Source: Xanthocytophaga flava (GTDB lineage: Bacteria; Bacteroidota; Bacteroidia; Cytophagales; 172606-1). From it: a stretch of DNA of 64,000 nt. Where the stretch lies: assembly GCA_030068525.1 (NCBI GenBank), contig JASJOS010000001.1:124001-188000 (forward strand), read 5' to 3'. Below, one piece after another: positions 17,096-27,851 of the stretch (its first letter is position 1; every line of letters begins with the position of its first letter). The position numbers and the translations under genes were made by a program. A model generated the notes under the pieces. The model saw nothing but the letters and a program-made list of their open reading frames with translations, was not told the DNA's origin and made no database searches.

Positions 17096-18958
17096 TTATT
17101 TTTTGGTTTTCTTTTTAGCATCTGTATTAGGTCCCTTTTTTGAATCAGCATCCTTGCGGACTTCTTCTGCTTTACGCATAGCTTCCTCTAAACGCGCCTG
17201 GAAACCTGTCTTTTTCTTATCTTTATTCTTAATGCGGTTCTCTTCCAGCTTTCTGCGGATTTCTCCTTCATCCACGAACTTACGAATGGTAAGCTGCTGG
17301 GCAATAGTAACCAAGTTAGATATCAGGTAATAAAAATTCAGACCTGCTGGTGAGGAATTCAATACAAACATAATTACTACAGGCATCACATACTGAACAG
17401 TTTTATACGGTCCAGGCATTGCAGCAGAAGAAGTCATCTGGCTATTGTAATAAGTAAATGCCAGTGAAGAAGCTGTCATCATTACTGCAAACAAACTGAT
17501 ATGTGAATAGGCAGTAAAGGGTATATTAAATGGAAGCTGAATAATAGAATCGTATGTTGAAAGGTCATTTGCCCACAAAAATGCCTTTTGACGAAATTCA
17601 ATCAGGTTCGGGAACAAACTAAACAAGGCAAACAAAATAGGCATCTGTAATAATACAGGCACACAACCACTCAATGGATTTACACCTACCTGATTGTATA
17701 ACTTCATTTGTTCTTGCTGAACCTTCTGCATATCATCCCCATGCTTGGCTTTTATTTCCTCAATCTCTGGTTGCAACACGCGCGTTTTTGCAATAGACAT
17801 ATAGGAGCGATATACCAATGGGAATAAGATTGTTTTCACAACCAGTACCAATGCAATAATTAACAACCCATAATTAGTGATAAAGCTTTCCAGAAGATGG
17901 AAAACGGGCAAAATCACAAAACGGCTTACGATTCGTATTACAGGCCAGCCCAGATAAACATTTTCGCGGAAACCGTCTGTTACATTCTTGACAATTTCAT
18001 AGTCATTAGGACCAAAATAGTAATCAAAATGGCCTTTTCCACTTTTTAGATCAGCCAGTGAAAGTTGAAGATTACTTTCTAATACTTTGATATTATCATT
18101 GGATACAATTGTGGGTACAGAGCTTTTTAGCTGTCCAGCGGAAAAAGGAGTTCCTCTGGCAATCAATGCAGTAAGGAAGAATCGTTGCTTTAGCGAAACC
18201 CAGCGAATAGGTTCTTCAACAGCTTTTTCATCCACGCTGACAGAGTTATCACCGATATCGTTAAACTCTTCTTCTACAGTATAATAATTGATGGCAGAGG
18301 CCATCTGGCTTGTCTGAGTATCTTTTTCAAACTTCTTCAGATGTTCCAGCCACACCAATTGTACAGGAGCATTTTTTAAAACACCATCTAATCCATTTAC
18401 TTTCAGATCATATCCAATCTGGTAGCCAGAGCCTCTGATTGTGTAAATCTGCTCGACATATTGATTATCGGCTAAAGCTAAACGAAAAGAAACACGTATG
18501 GAATCTCCATCCTGCTTAACTACGCCACCAACATCTGTTGAAGTAAAGTATAAATCTGAAAGATTGATATCTCCTGTCCGGCCAGGTAAACGCAATACCC
18601 GTGAGCTTGACTTTTCATCAATCAGAACCAAGGGTTTCTGATCATATGTTTTGTAATTCTTTAATAATACCTCTTTTATCTTACCGCCCTTGGTATTCAG
18701 GGTAATTTTTACATCTTTATTTTCAACAACAATATCTTTTGCTTCTCCAAAACCTGCAGCAGCAAAATCTCCATACATTCTTTTAGCTGTAGCAGAATCT
18801 GTTACAGTTTCAGAAACAGAAGGTGCAACTTTGGGAGCAGGAGTAGCCTGCGTAGTCTTGGGCGGCTCCGGTCGCGGCTGCTGCGATTCATATATGGTAT
18901 ACCCTATTAAAAGCAGGAAAATCAGCAGAAATCCGATCAGATTATTACGATCCATCAA
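17096..18958 (-). CDS. yidC: Membrane protein insertase YidC
   Basis: Inserts and folds inner-membrane proteins, alone or with SecYEG. The 620-residue protein begins with one transmembrane helix (NLIGFLLIFLLLIGYTIY, residues 5-22). It continues with a periplasmic beta-sandwich domain (about 60-350) as expected for Gram-negative YidC, then the conserved five-helix core (about 365-565), including the NPLSGCVPVLLQMPILFALF segment (about 429-448). The C-terminus is a long Lys/Glu/Arg-rich cytoplasmic tail (about 565-620), common in Bacteroidota and possibly ribosome-binding. It lies downstream of pyrG on the same strand, separated by a hairpin. Confidence 0.97.
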   Translation of the reverse strand: MMDRNNLIGFLLIFLLLIGYTIYESQQPRPEPPKTTQATPAPKVAPSVSETVTDSATAKRMYGDFAAAGFGEAKDIVVENKDVKITLNTKGGKIKEVLLKNYKTYDQKPLVLIDEKSSSRVLRLPGRTGDINLSDLYFTSTDVGGVVKQDGDSIRVSFRLALADNQYVEQIYTIRGSGYQIGYDLKVNGLDGVLKNAPVQLVWLEHLKKFEKDTQTSQMASAINYYTVEEEFNDIGDNSVSVDEKAVEEPIRWVSLKQRFFLTALIARGTPFSAGQLKSSVPTIVSNDNIKVLESNLQLSLADLKSGKGHFDYYFGPNDYEIVKNVTDGFRENVYLGWPVIRIVSRFVILPVFHLLESFITNYGLLIIALVLVVKTILFPLVYRSYMSIAKTRVLQPEIEEIKAKHGDDMQKVQQEQMKLYNQVGVNPLSGCVPVLLQMPILFALFSLFPNLIEFRQKAFLWANDLSTYDSIIQLPFNIPFTAYSHISLFAVMMTASSLAFTYYNSQMTSSAAMPGPYKTVQYVMPVVIMFVLNSSPAGLNFYYLISNLVTIAQQLTIRKFVDEGEIRRKLEENRIKNKDKKKTGFQARLEEAMRKAEEVRKDADSKKGPNTDAKKKTKK

Positions 18959-19050
18959 AAAGCGATTAAATAATTATGGTTAAGGATTAAATCATTCACT
19001 GATGCATAAGTTGTTAGTACATCAGCTTGTTAGTAGGAAGTTAAAACATA

Positions 19051-19089
19051 ACAATATGGAAAAGACGAAAAGAGTCCTTTCCATATTGT
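19051..19089 (-). terminator. Hairpin between pyrG and yidC
   Basis: Arms 19051-19066 and 19074-19089 pair over 16 positions with one mismatch that is a G-U pair in one orientation. It follows the pyrG stop by about 37 nt on the minus strand, with a weak T-rich tail. Confidence 0.65.
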
Positions 19090-19125
19090 AGTGTTTATCC
19101 TATTAATTGGCTGCAAGTTACAACT

Positions 19126-20757
19126 TTATCTCACTACTAAGCGCTTAGCACTAGCATATTCTACAGCAGCCTTCACAAAATGAACAAATAATGGCTGAGG
19201 ATTCATTACTGTACTTTTTAATTCAGGGTGAAACTGTACCCCAACAAACCAAGGATGATCTTTGATTTCAACAATTTCAACTAATCCTGTATCCGGATTG
19301 ATACCAGTAGCTGTCATACCTGCTTTCTCATAAGCTTCCAGGTATTGGTTATTGAATTCATACCGGTGACGGTGGCGTTCTGAGATCTTACTCTTACCGT
19401 ATACTTGTGCAGCACGTGAACCTTTCTTCAGATCACATGGATACGCACCGAGTCTCATGGTACCACCTTTAATAGTAACCTTTTTCTGATCCTCCATCAT
19501 ATTGATCACCGGATGTGAAGTATCCTGATTCCACTCTGTAGAAGCGGCCCCATCCAGCTTTAGAACATTACGGGCAAATTCTACAACTGCACATTGCATA
19601 CCCAGGCAAATGCCAAAGAATGGAACCTGGTTTTCACGAACATACCGAATAGCAGCTATTTTTCCTTCGATACCTCTTTCACCAAATCCAGGTGCTACCA
19701 ATACCCCATCCAGATCCTCAAACAAGTTTTCTACGTTTTCCGGCAACAGTGTTTCTGAATGTATCCACCGGATATTTACTTTGCATTCATTCTGAGCTCC
19801 GGCATGAATGAAGGCTTCTGCAATGGATTTATAGGCATCACGCAGTTCCACATATTTTCCAACCAAGCCTATGGTTACTTCTTCTGATGGATTTTTGAGA
19901 CGCCCCAAAAACTCTTTCCAGCCTTCCATATCAGGCTCTTTGTCATGTGAAAGCTTCAACTTTACCAACACTCTTTCATCCAGTTTCTCCTTTTTCATCA
20001 TTAGCGGCACATCATAAATAGTATCCGCATCCTGAGCTTCAATTACCGAATTAATATGCACATTACAGAATAATGCTATTTTTTTACGGATATCCTGAGG
20101 AATAGGGTGTTCTGAACGACAAACCAATATATCTGGCTGCACACCAGTTTCCAATAGGTCTTTTACTGAATGTTGAGTAGGTTTTGTTTTTAATTCACCT
20201 GCAGATTTCAGATAAGGAATCAACGTTAAGTGAATAACAATTGCATTATTTGGACCTACGTCCCACTTGAACTGACGTACTGCTTCAATAAATGGCAATG
20301 ATTCGATATCACCCACACAACCACCTATTTCAGTAATAACAATGTCGTATTCTCCAGTATCACCTAATGCCCGGATACTCCGTTTAATCTCATCTGTAAT
20401 ATGAGGAATTACCTGAACAGTTTTGCCAAGATATGCACCTTGTCGTTCTTTAGTGATTACACTATTATAGATGCGTCCGGTAGTAACGTTATTGGCCTGA
20501 GATGTAGGAGTGTTCAAAAAACGTTCGTAATGCCCCAAATCCAAATCTGTTTCTGCCCCATCATCTGTGACATAACATTCCCCATGTTCGTAGGGGTTTA
20601 ATGTGCCTGGATCAATATTAAGATAAGGATCGAATTTTTGAATGGTTACCGAGAAACCTCTGGCTTGCAGAAGCTTAGCCAATGATGATGCAATAATTCC
20701 TTTGCCTAAAGAAGATGTTACGCCTCCCGTAACGAAAATGTATTTTGCAGATGCCAT
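19126..20757 (-). CDS. pyrG: CTP synthase
   Basis: Amidates UTP to CTP using glutamine and ATP. At 543 residues it is the standard size. The synthetase domain starts [17 protein letters not shown] (P-loop, about residues 4-20) and includes the allosteric GTP/UTP region [12 protein letters not shown] (about 192-203). The class-I glutamine amidotransferase domain (about 295-540) has the catalytic Cys in [12 protein letters not shown] (about 383) and the His-Glu pair in FHPE (about 516-519). A Bacteroidota-type -7 box lies 33 nt upstream of the start, so it is probably transcribed from its own promoter. Confidence 0.98.
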   Translation of the reverse strand: MASAKYIFVTGGVTSSLGKGIIASSLAKLLQARGFSVTIQKFDPYLNIDPGTLNPYEHGECYVTDDGAETDLDLGHYERFLNTPTSQANNVTTGRIYNSVITKERQGAYLGKTVQVIPHITDEIKRSIRALGDTGEYDIVITEIGGCVGDIESLPFIEAVRQFKWDVGPNNAIVIHLTLIPYLKSAGELKTKPTQHSVKDLLETGVQPDILVCRSEHPIPQDIRKKIALFCNVHINSVIEAQDADTIYDVPLMMKKEKLDERVLVKLKLSHDKEPDMEGWKEFLGRLKNPSEEVTIGLVGKYVELRDAYKSIAEAFIHAGAQNECKVNIRWIHSETLLPENVENLFEDLDGVLVAPGFGERGIEGKIAAIRYVRENQVPFFGICLGMQCAVVEFARNVLKLDGAASTEWNQDTSHPVINMMEDQKKVTIKGGTMRLGAYPCDLKKGSRAAQVYGKSKISERHRHRYEFNNQYLEAYEKAGMTATGINPDTGLVEIVEIKDHPWFVGVQFHPELKSTVMNPQPLFVHFVKAAVEYASAKRLVVR

Positions 20758-21076
20758 AAGTTGTTATTCTCTGAAAGACTTATGGGATACAAAGGTAGGG
20801 AAAATTTTTGGGAGTTAAACAGATAAAAATAACGAACTCTCAAAAAGTCAAAGATTTACCAAACTTTATCAGAATAATCATAAAAGAAGCTGGTAAAAGC
20901 CGATTACTACATATCTTCTTGAAACAGACTACTTATACATATTATAAGTATATTCAACAATATGGAGTTCATATTTTAAATAGAAAGCAAACTATGGGAA
21001 TAAGCGACAAAAAACAAGATTTGTCCATACAAAGCATTTATTTTGCACTTCTAAAAATACCGCTTACAAAACCTTT
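20758..21076. other. 319-bp divergent intergenic region
   Basis: Contains the pyrG promoter and the promoter region of the Sua5-like gene. For the latter, TTTG at 21020-21023 and a near-consensus TATTTTG at 21039-21045 are candidates. A 90-codon plus-strand frame here (20808-21080) overlaps the next gene start and looks like chance. Confidence 0.45.
20790..20797 (-). promoter_or_regulatory. Predicted -7 box for pyrG
   Basis: The minus strand reads TACCTTTG, an exact match to the Bacteroidota -7 consensus TAnnTTTG, 33 nt before the pyrG start. A GTTTAA about 18 nt upstream could serve as a weak -33 element. Confidence 0.55.
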
Positions 21077-21643
21077 ATGACAGATAGTATTCAGCGTGCC
21101 TACGAAATTTTAAAAACAGGTGGAGTTGTTCTTTCTCCTACTGATACAGTATGGAGTATTCTTTGTGATGCCCGTAATGATGCGGCCGTTAAACGAGTCC
21201 ATGAATTAAAAAAGAGAGAAACACCTAAACCTCTGGTGGCTATGATTTCACAGATAGGTTGGCTCCCTGAATATATGAATAAAGTACCAGATATAGCCTG
21301 GGATCTGGTTGAATTTTCAGAACGGCCGTTAACTGTAGTTTATTCCAATGGAAAAAATGTATCCTCAGATGTATTGGGATCAGATCGGAGTATCGCTATT
21401 CGCTTAGTCAAAGACAATGATTTTCTTGGAAAGCTTATCGGAAAATTTAATCGTGCCATTGTTGCAACTTCGGCAAACCGTCCTAACCAGTTTATGCCCA
21501 GAACCCTAGATGATGTAGATCCTGAAATTGTCAAAGGTGTAGACTATGTTGTTCCAATGGAACAAAGCACTAAAAATGATTATCAGTTAGCTAATATACT
21601 CCGGCTGGAAGTAAATGGTGAAATTAAGTTTATCCGGAAATAA
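21077..21643 (+). CDS. Sua5/YciO/YrdC-type L-threonylcarbamoyladenylate synthase
   Basis: A 188-residue protein covering one YrdC domain. It starts with ILKTGGVVLSPTDTVWSILCDA, the nucleotide-binding strand-loop of the family, followed by the basic KKRETPKPLVAMIS motif (about residues 44-57) and TSANRP (about 132-137). Members make threonylcarbamoyl-AMP from threonine, bicarbonate and ATP for the t6A modification of tRNAs reading ANN codons, in the cytoplasm. YciO-type paralogues share the fold without proven activity, so the exact role is not certain. It is monocistronic, with a strong terminator directly after the stop. Confidence 0.9.
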   Translation: MTDSIQRAYEILKTGGVVLSPTDTVWSILCDARNDAAVKRVHELKKRETPKPLVAMISQIGWLPEYMNKVPDIAWDLVEFSERPLTVVYSNGKNVSSDVLGSDRSIAIRLVKDNDFLGKLIGKFNRAIVATSANRPNQFMPRTLDDVDPEIVKGVDYVVPMEQSTKNDYQLANILRLEVNGEIKFIRK

Positions 21644-21676
21644 TAAGGGTTCAGGTATCATACCTGAACCCTTATT
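21642..21676. terminator. Bidirectional terminator, 16-bp perfect stem
   Basis: Arms 21642-21657 and 21661-21676 with loop tca. It serves both the Sua5-like gene (+) and the convergent exported-protein gene (-), and overlaps the stop codon region of the former. Confidence 0.9.
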
Positions 21677-21677
21677 A

Positions 21678-22244
21678 TTACTTTCCACTTATTTTTATTG
21701 AATTCATAACCTCTTTCGCAATAGGTTGCCAGTGTTCTCTTACTTGAACAGGGCAATTAAAGGCCATAACATTCACCTTATTACGAATTGTTGTGTACAC
21801 AATATAAGAATATTGGCGTGTAATCCCCTTATTAGCTGAATTAGGATCTTCATCACGCAATTCTGCGGTGTATTCTAAAACGATGAAGTCCCTTTCATTA
21901 ATCTGGACAACTCCTTCCTGAATAAAATCGACTTTAGTAAAGTTAGACCGGATTCCCGATTTAAAAAAGTCTTTCAGCATTGCCAGATCCTGTTGCCTTC
22001 CAGGTGTAGTTGTTTGATTAAAAGAGAAATCAGCTACCCGGTCAGCACTTGAAAAACTAGCAGTTGGCTTTCTTGATACAAAATATTTGGCTGCAATTTC
22101 ATCATCTGTCATTGGATGAAAATCATCAGGCAGCGAAACTGTAATTTGGTCAGTTAACTTTGTCTTCTTTAACTTAGGAATACCCTGAAAGCCTACTCCC
22201 CAAACTGTTAAAACGAATAAAAAAATCTTAAGTTGAAATCCCAT
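21678..22244 (-). CDS. Exported protein of unknown function
   Basis: A 188-residue protein with a signal peptide (LKIFLFVLTVWGVGFQG, about residues 4-20). The mature part has a VSLPDDFHPMTDDEIAAKYFVSRKPTASFSS segment and a mixed beta fold similar in style to PsbP/DcrB-like proteins of Bacteroidota, where a pdxFxxmtd...aakY pattern recurs. That assignment is from general likeness only. It is single-gene, divergent from the methionine operon and sharing its 3' terminator with the Sua5-like gene. Confidence 0.65.
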   Translation of the reverse strand: MGFQLKIFLFVLTVWGVGFQGIPKLKKTKLTDQITVSLPDDFHPMTDDEIAAKYFVSRKPTASFSSADRVADFSFNQTTTPGRQQDLAMLKDFFKSGIRSNFTKVDFIQEGVVQINERDFIVLEYTAELRDEDPNSANKGITRQYSYIVYTTIRNKVNVMAFNCPVQVREHWQPIAKEVMNSIKISGK

Positions 22245-22406
22245 AGCATTTTAAAATAGTAATGAACACAAAATAAGTGCAAAATCTGATCCCATATCAG
22301 TTTTTAAGTTCTAATTGGGAAATGTTTTTTTTTAAACCTGAACCATCCTCAAAACTCATAAGGCTAATCAATGATTTTGCCATAGTTGAAGGTTTCATAA
22401 ACAAAT

Positions 22407-22438
22407 TTTGCAAATCTAAAAAACGCTTTCTACTTTTG
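22407..22438 (+). promoter_or_regulatory. Promoter of the methionine operon
   Basis: TTTG (22407-22410), a 20-nt spacer, then TACTTTTG (22431-22438), an exact Bacteroidota -33/-7 arrangement. Transcription should begin near 22445, about 30 nt before riboswitch helix P1. Confidence 0.7.
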
Positions 22439-22472
22439 TAACCCTGCAAGTCAATTACCCTCAACAAGTAAT

Positions 22473-22579
22473 TGGTTTATACAGAAGACGGGAGAGAATA
22501 GGCTCGAAGAACGTCTGGCAACCTACCCACAATGGCAAGGTGCTAAATCCTACCTAAGCTGATTAGGAAATATAAATCA
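22473..22579 (+). promoter_or_regulatory. SAM-I-type (S-box) riboswitch
   Basis: The conserved core is visible: GGCAACC (22517-22523) and GGTGCTAAATCC (22539-22550), matching the S-box consensus. Helix P1 pairs 22473-22481 with 22571-22579 (nine pairs, one G-U). P2 pairs agacg (22486-22490) with cgtct (22512-22516). P3 closes the ACC of the first core motif on the GGT of the second. P4 is cctaa/ttagg (22553-22557 with 22563-22567). S-adenosylmethionine binding should switch off the downstream metY-metX-hom operon. No terminator is evident after P1. The first ATG lies only 8 nt beyond it, which suggests control of translation. Confidence 0.85.
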
Positions 22580-22587
22580 AAAAAATC

Positions 22588-22746
22588 ATGCTTCTTAAAA
22601 GATTATTTTCACGCCATTTGTGCATGACTGTGTTATCGCAACATTGTCTTCCAGTATCTTTTCGTGTATTGAGTTTCTTTCCTTTCCGAATGCGCTACAG
22701 TTTGCTTTCAATGCAAAAAAGCAACGAAATCGTATTACTCTACTAG
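22588..22746 (+). CDS. 52-codon ORF directly downstream of the SAM riboswitch
   Basis: An open frame that starts at an ATG 8 nt after the riboswitch P1 helix and ends 105 nt before metY. The predicted peptide begins MLLKRLFSRHLCMTVLSQHC, is basic and hydrophobic, and has four Met and two Cys residues. It is too short for routine gene callers. Its position fits a small protein or leader peptide whose translation is what the riboswitch controls directly. I do not know a named family. It could also be non-coding leader RNA, so confidence is moderate. Confidence 0.45.
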   Translation: MLLKRLFSRHLCMTVLSQHCLPVSFRVLSFFPFRMRYSLLSMQKSNEIVLLY

Positions 22747-22830
22747 TTTCATATACTTTAAGGAGATTTATTTTGGAATTCCTTTTAAAAAAGCCTTATT
22801 TACAAGAATCCAAATTTCAATCTTATTTAA

Positions 22831-24177
<1,347 letters not shown>

Positions 24178-24185
24178 TATAAAAG

Positions 24186-24218
24186 GGTTTCATGGCTAAA
24201 ATAACTAGCCATGAAACC
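24186..24218 (+). terminator. Intercistronic hairpin between metY and metX
   Basis: A 13-bp perfect stem (24186-24198 with 24206-24218) and 7-nt loop, followed by aatctttt, 8 nt after the metY stop. It may cause partial termination or protect metY mRNA, since metX should be in the same operon. Confidence 0.6.
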
Positions 24219-24242
24219 AATCTTTTCATCCCTAATTATTAA

Positions 24243-25301
24243 TTGAATTTGAATCTTTTACAATTCAGTTACGAACAAGAATTTACATTAGAGTCTGGAG
24301 AAACTTTAGCACGGTTCAATCTGGTGTATGGAACATCCGGCACACTAAATGAAACAAAAGATAATGTGATCTGGGTTTGTCATGCATTGACAGGAAATGC
24401 AAGTGCAGATGATTGGTGGTCAGGAATGATTGGAGAAGGTAAATTCTACAATCCTGATGAGCATTTTATTATATGTGCCAACATCATTGGTTCACATTAT
24501 GGATCAACAGGGCCATTTTCATGGAATAACAAAACCGATGATCGGTACTATCACGACTTTCCGTTTGTGACTATCCGGGATATGGTCAATGCCATGGAAC
24601 TACTTCGTATTCACTTAGGCATTACAAAGATCCACACCTGTATTGGCGGCTCACTTGGTGGGCAACAAGCTATGGAATGGGCAATTCTGCAGCCTACTCT
24701 CATTGACAACCTGATTCTGATAGCCACCAATGCCTACCATTCGGCATGGGGAATAGCTTTCAATGAGTCACAACGTATGGCAATCGAAACAGATCCAACC
24801 TGGAAAGAAAAACGTCCGGATGCAGGTATCCAGGGAATGAAAACAGCCAGATCTATTGCCTTACTATCTTATCGCCATTACGAAACATACACTCAGAAAC
24901 AAACGTCACCTGATAAAAACAAACAGGATGATTTTCCTGCATCGTCTTATCAACGATACCAGGGTGAGAAATTGGCAAAACGATTTAATGCATTCAGCTA
25001 TTGGGTATTGTCCAAAGCAATGGATTCACACAATGTAGGTCGTGGACGTGGAGGAGTAGAAGCTGCACTACGGGTGATCCGATCCAAAACACTTGTCATA
25101 GGTATATCTACAGATATTTTATTTCCTGTATCAGAACAAAAATACCTGGCACAAACTATACCGAATGCGCAATACACAGAGATAGACTCCATTTATGGAC
25201 ATGATGGTTTTTTAGTAGAGTTTGAGATTTTGAGTCAGATACTAAAAAAATTTTATATCTCCTCTGACATTCCGAAAGATATACCAGTAGAAAAAGAGTG
25301 A
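24243..25301 (+). CDS. metX: Homoserine O-acetyltransferase
   Basis: Transfers acetyl from acetyl-CoA to homoserine. It is an alpha/beta hydrolase of 352 residues with HALTGNASADDWW (about residues 37-49), nucleophile elbow GGSLGGQQAMEWA (Ser about 139), a late Asp in the VIGISTDILFP region, and the catalytic His in YGHDGFLVE (about 319). There is no ATG before residue 60, so translation must begin at a non-ATG codon. The TTG at 24243 (or TTG 24249) fits the family N-terminus LQFSYEQEFTLESG. It lies between metY and hom in one operon. Confidence 0.94.
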   Translation: MNLNLLQFSYEQEFTLESGETLARFNLVYGTSGTLNETKDNVIWVCHALTGNASADDWWSGMIGEGKFYNPDEHFIICANIIGSHYGSTGPFSWNNKTDDRYYHDFPFVTIRDMVNAMELLRIHLGITKIHTCIGGSLGGQQAMEWAILQPTLIDNLILIATNAYHSAWGIAFNESQRMAIETDPTWKEKRPDAGIQGMKTARSIALLSYRHYETYTQKQTSPDKNKQDDFPASSYQRYQGEKLAKRFNAFSYWVLSKAMDSHNVGRGRGGVEAALRVIRSKTLVIGISTDILFPVSEQKYLAQTIPNAQYTEIDSIYGHDGFLVEFEILSQILKKFYISSDIPKDIPVEKE

Positions 25302-25338
25302 GATTTTTATTCATATAGACATATAAGTAAGACGTTAC

Positions 25339-26583
25339 ATGAGCAAGAAATTACGCATCGGTTTATTTGGCTTTGGCGTGGTAGGTCAAGGCCTTTACGA
25401 CATTTTTACACATACAACAGATTTTAATGCCGAGATTGTCAAAATCTGTGTAAAAAACCCTCACAAATCCCGCCCATTACCCGCAGATCGATTTACATTC
25501 GATCCGGATGATATCCTGGGCGACCCAACTATCAATCTGGTTGTTGAAATGATCAACAACACAGAAGATGCGTATATCATTGCCAAAACAGCCCTTCAGA
25601 ATGGAAAAACCGTTGTTTCTGCCAGCAAAAAAATGATTGCAGAAAATCTGGAAGAACTGGTTGCCTTACAAAATCAATACAACACACCAATTCTTTACGA
25701 AGCAGCAGTGTGTGGTAGTATTCCTATTATTCGAAACCTGGAAGAGTATTATGATAACGAGCTGCTCTACTCTGTAAGTGGTATTGTCAACGGTACTTCC
25801 AATTATATTCTCTCAAAAATATTTCAGGAAAATTTGAGTTACGAAACAGCTCTTCGTCAGGCTCAGGAAGCAGGTTTTGCAGAAACTGATCCTACTGCAG
25901 ATGTAGGTGGTTTCGATGCACTGAATAAACTTTGTCTGCTGGTTACGCACTCTTATGGAATTTTTGTAAAACCAGAAGAACTATTTAACTATGGCATACA
26001 ATCATTGTCTAAACATGACATTCAGTTTGCAAAAGAAAAGGGATTAAAAATCAAGCTGGTAGCTCAGACCCGCAAATTGACAGATGATACCATTACTGCA
26101 TTTGTTATGCCTCAATTCATTGCACCTAATGATTATCTGTACAATGTAGAAAATGAATACAATGGTGTAGCTGTAGAAGCTGCATTTGCAGACAAACAAT
26201 TTTTTATGGGCAAAGGAGCTGGAGGACATCCTACAGGTTCCGCTGTTCTTTCTGATATTTCAGCCTGTCGCTATGATTATCAGTATGAGTACAAGAAACA
26301 TCAACATACCCGGATACATTATACCAATGATGTTATCCTGGAAGTATATGTGCGTTACTATCAGGAAGCTGTGCTGGATGTTATTCCTTTTTTACAAATT
26401 CATGAAAAATACAGCAGTCATAATTTCCATTATATCATTGGTGACATTAATCTTTCTGACCTTATACTAATTAAGAGCGACTTAGCTACTCAAGATCTGT
26501 TTATTGCTAATACGGGCAAAAAAACAACAGCTTCCAAGCCTTTGACAGCTCCAATATTTGTCAGTGACCAAAAATATATTTAG
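25339..26583 (+). CDS. hom: Homoserine dehydrogenase
   Basis: Reduces aspartate semialdehyde to homoserine, supplying metX. The 414-residue chain opens with the Rossmann motif IGLFGFGVVGQGLYD (about residues 6-20). The catalytic domain signature GIVNGTSNYILSKIF (about 149-163) is followed by ADPTADVGG-like ETDPTADVGGFDA (about 181-193), which contains substrate-binding acidic residues. The C-terminal 80 residues are diverged, and I do not see a clear ACT regulatory domain. It is the last gene of the SAM-riboswitch operon, 37 nt after metX, and followed by a strong terminator. Confidence 0.94.
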   Translation: MSKKLRIGLFGFGVVGQGLYDIFTHTTDFNAEIVKICVKNPHKSRPLPADRFTFDPDDILGDPTINLVVEMINNTEDAYIIAKTALQNGKTVVSASKKMIAENLEELVALQNQYNTPILYEAAVCGSIPIIRNLEEYYDNELLYSVSGIVNGTSNYILSKIFQENLSYETALRQAQEAGFAETDPTADVGGFDALNKLCLLVTHSYGIFVKPEELFNYGIQSLSKHDIQFAKEKGLKIKLVAQTRKLTDDTITAFVMPQFIAPNDYLYNVENEYNGVAVEAAFADKQFFMGKGAGGHPTGSAVLSDISACRYDYQYEYKKHQHTRIHYTNDVILEVYVRYYQEAVLDVIPFLQIHEKYSSHNFHYIIGDINLSDLILIKSDLATQDLFIANTGKKTTASKPLTAPIFVSDQKYI

Positions 26584-26600
26584 AAATCCACCCTATCAGA

Positions 26601-26640
26601 AAAAACTCTCAACTTTTTTATAAATAGTTGAGAGTTTTTT
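26601..26640 (+). terminator. Terminator of the metY-metX-hom operon
   Basis: A 14-bp perfect stem (26601-26614 with 26626-26639), 11-nt AT loop and T-run, 17 nt after the hom stop. Confidence 0.9.
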
Positions 26641-26864
26641 GTTTACAAAGACTTCCATTCCTTCATTAAAGACAAAGAAATTACCAATTCTGAGCTTTCA
26701 CTTTTCAGTGTTCTTCGGCATACCCCACATTTGCCTAACCACTTCTATTAGTAAACAGGATTTATAAAATATCTCTTCATGTTTTAACAGGTAAACCTGG
26801 TTAAGGTTGTCCTATACATAGACAAATAAGAGGCTAAATAAGCTATGCAGGAAAGTTACGAACT

Positions 26865-27851
26865 ATGGCATTCGCATCATATATAAGAGAGAATCCTTTC
26901 ATAAAAGCATTTGCCAAGACATACACCCAAAGTATGGCAACTATATTTATGTTGCATAGGGTCTTTCCGGTCATATACCCACGTCTTACTCCAAACGAGG
27001 ATCTTAAAATCTCACCTGACTATCTTATTCAAGTAATAGAGCTTCTTTCAAAAAGGGGATATACATTCATTTCAGTAGATGAGTTATATGAAGCATTAAC
27101 TTCTTCACGAAAATATAAGAAGCTTATTGTATTTACATTAGACGATGGATATAAGGACAATCTTACTCATGCCCTTCCTGTTTTCGAGTCCTTTAACATA
27201 CCGTTTATCGTGTATATTACCAATTGCTTTCCTGATCAAACAGCAAACTTATGGTGGTATACTCTGGAAGAAATTGTCCAGACTAATACATCTGTTCATC
27301 TATCCAATGATTTACAGTTTGCCTGCTACACTCCAGAAGAGAAATGGGAGACGTTTACAAAGATTCGGGAGCTTATTCTGGAGAATAAAATAGATTGCAA
27401 AGAATTAGATCCATTCTCCCAATTCACCTCTATCCAAACACTGTGTATGAATTGGGAAGAAGTACAACAATTGAGTAAGCATCCTTTGGTTACCATTGGT
27501 GCACATACTCTCAACCATCCTGTATTAAAAAATCTTTCTATGACAGAGGCTACCTATGAGATATCTGCATCCAGAGATGCACTAGAAGGAGCAATACATA
27601 AAAAGATAGATCATTTTGCCTATCCGTTTGGGGAATTTCAGCAAGCAGGTCACAGAGAATTCAGTTTGGTACAGGAACTTGGTTTTAAGACAGCAGTTAC
27701 CACCCGATCCGGTCACATATTTCCTCAACACCAACATCATCTTACAGCCTTGCCACGCATCTATTTGTATGAAAATGGCTTAAAGCTAGATGAGCTTATG
27801 TTCAACAATGTATTCTGGTCTAATAAATTTAAACAAGTTGTTACGATATGA
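26865..27851 (+). CDS. Polysaccharide deacetylase family protein
   Basis: A 328-residue protein without a signal peptide. NodB motifs are present: FTLDDGYKDN (about residues 90-99, catalytic and metal Asp), GAHTLNHPVL (about 214-223, metal His pair) and FAYPFGEF (about 246-253). LWWY and the absence of a signal suggest a cytoplasmic enzyme of glycan or nucleotide-sugar/lipid-sugar deacetylation rather than an exported CE4. Its stop overlaps the start of the glycosyltransferase by 4 nt (ATGA), so the two are translationally coupled and probably act on the same surface-glycan precursor. Confidence 0.87.
   Translation: MAFASYIRENPFIKAFAKTYTQSMATIFMLHRVFPVIYPRLTPNEDLKISPDYLIQVIELLSKRGYTFISVDELYEALTSSRKYKKLIVFTLDDGYKDNLTHALPVFESFNIPFIVYITNCFPDQTANLWWYTLEEIVQTNTSVHLSNDLQFACYTPEEKWETFTKIRELILENKIDCKELDPFSQFTSIQTLCMNWEEVQQLSKHPLVTIGAHTLNHPVLKNLSMTEATYEISASRDALEGAIHKKIDHFAYPFGEFQQAGHREFSLVQELGFKTAVTTRSGHIFPQHQHHLTALPRIYLYENGLKLDELMFNNVFWSNKFKQVVTI

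Noticed and set aside
20808-21080. A 90-codon frame upstream of the Sua5-like gene
   Set aside because: It overlaps the next start, spans promoter sequence and has composition typical of non-coding AT-rich DNA.
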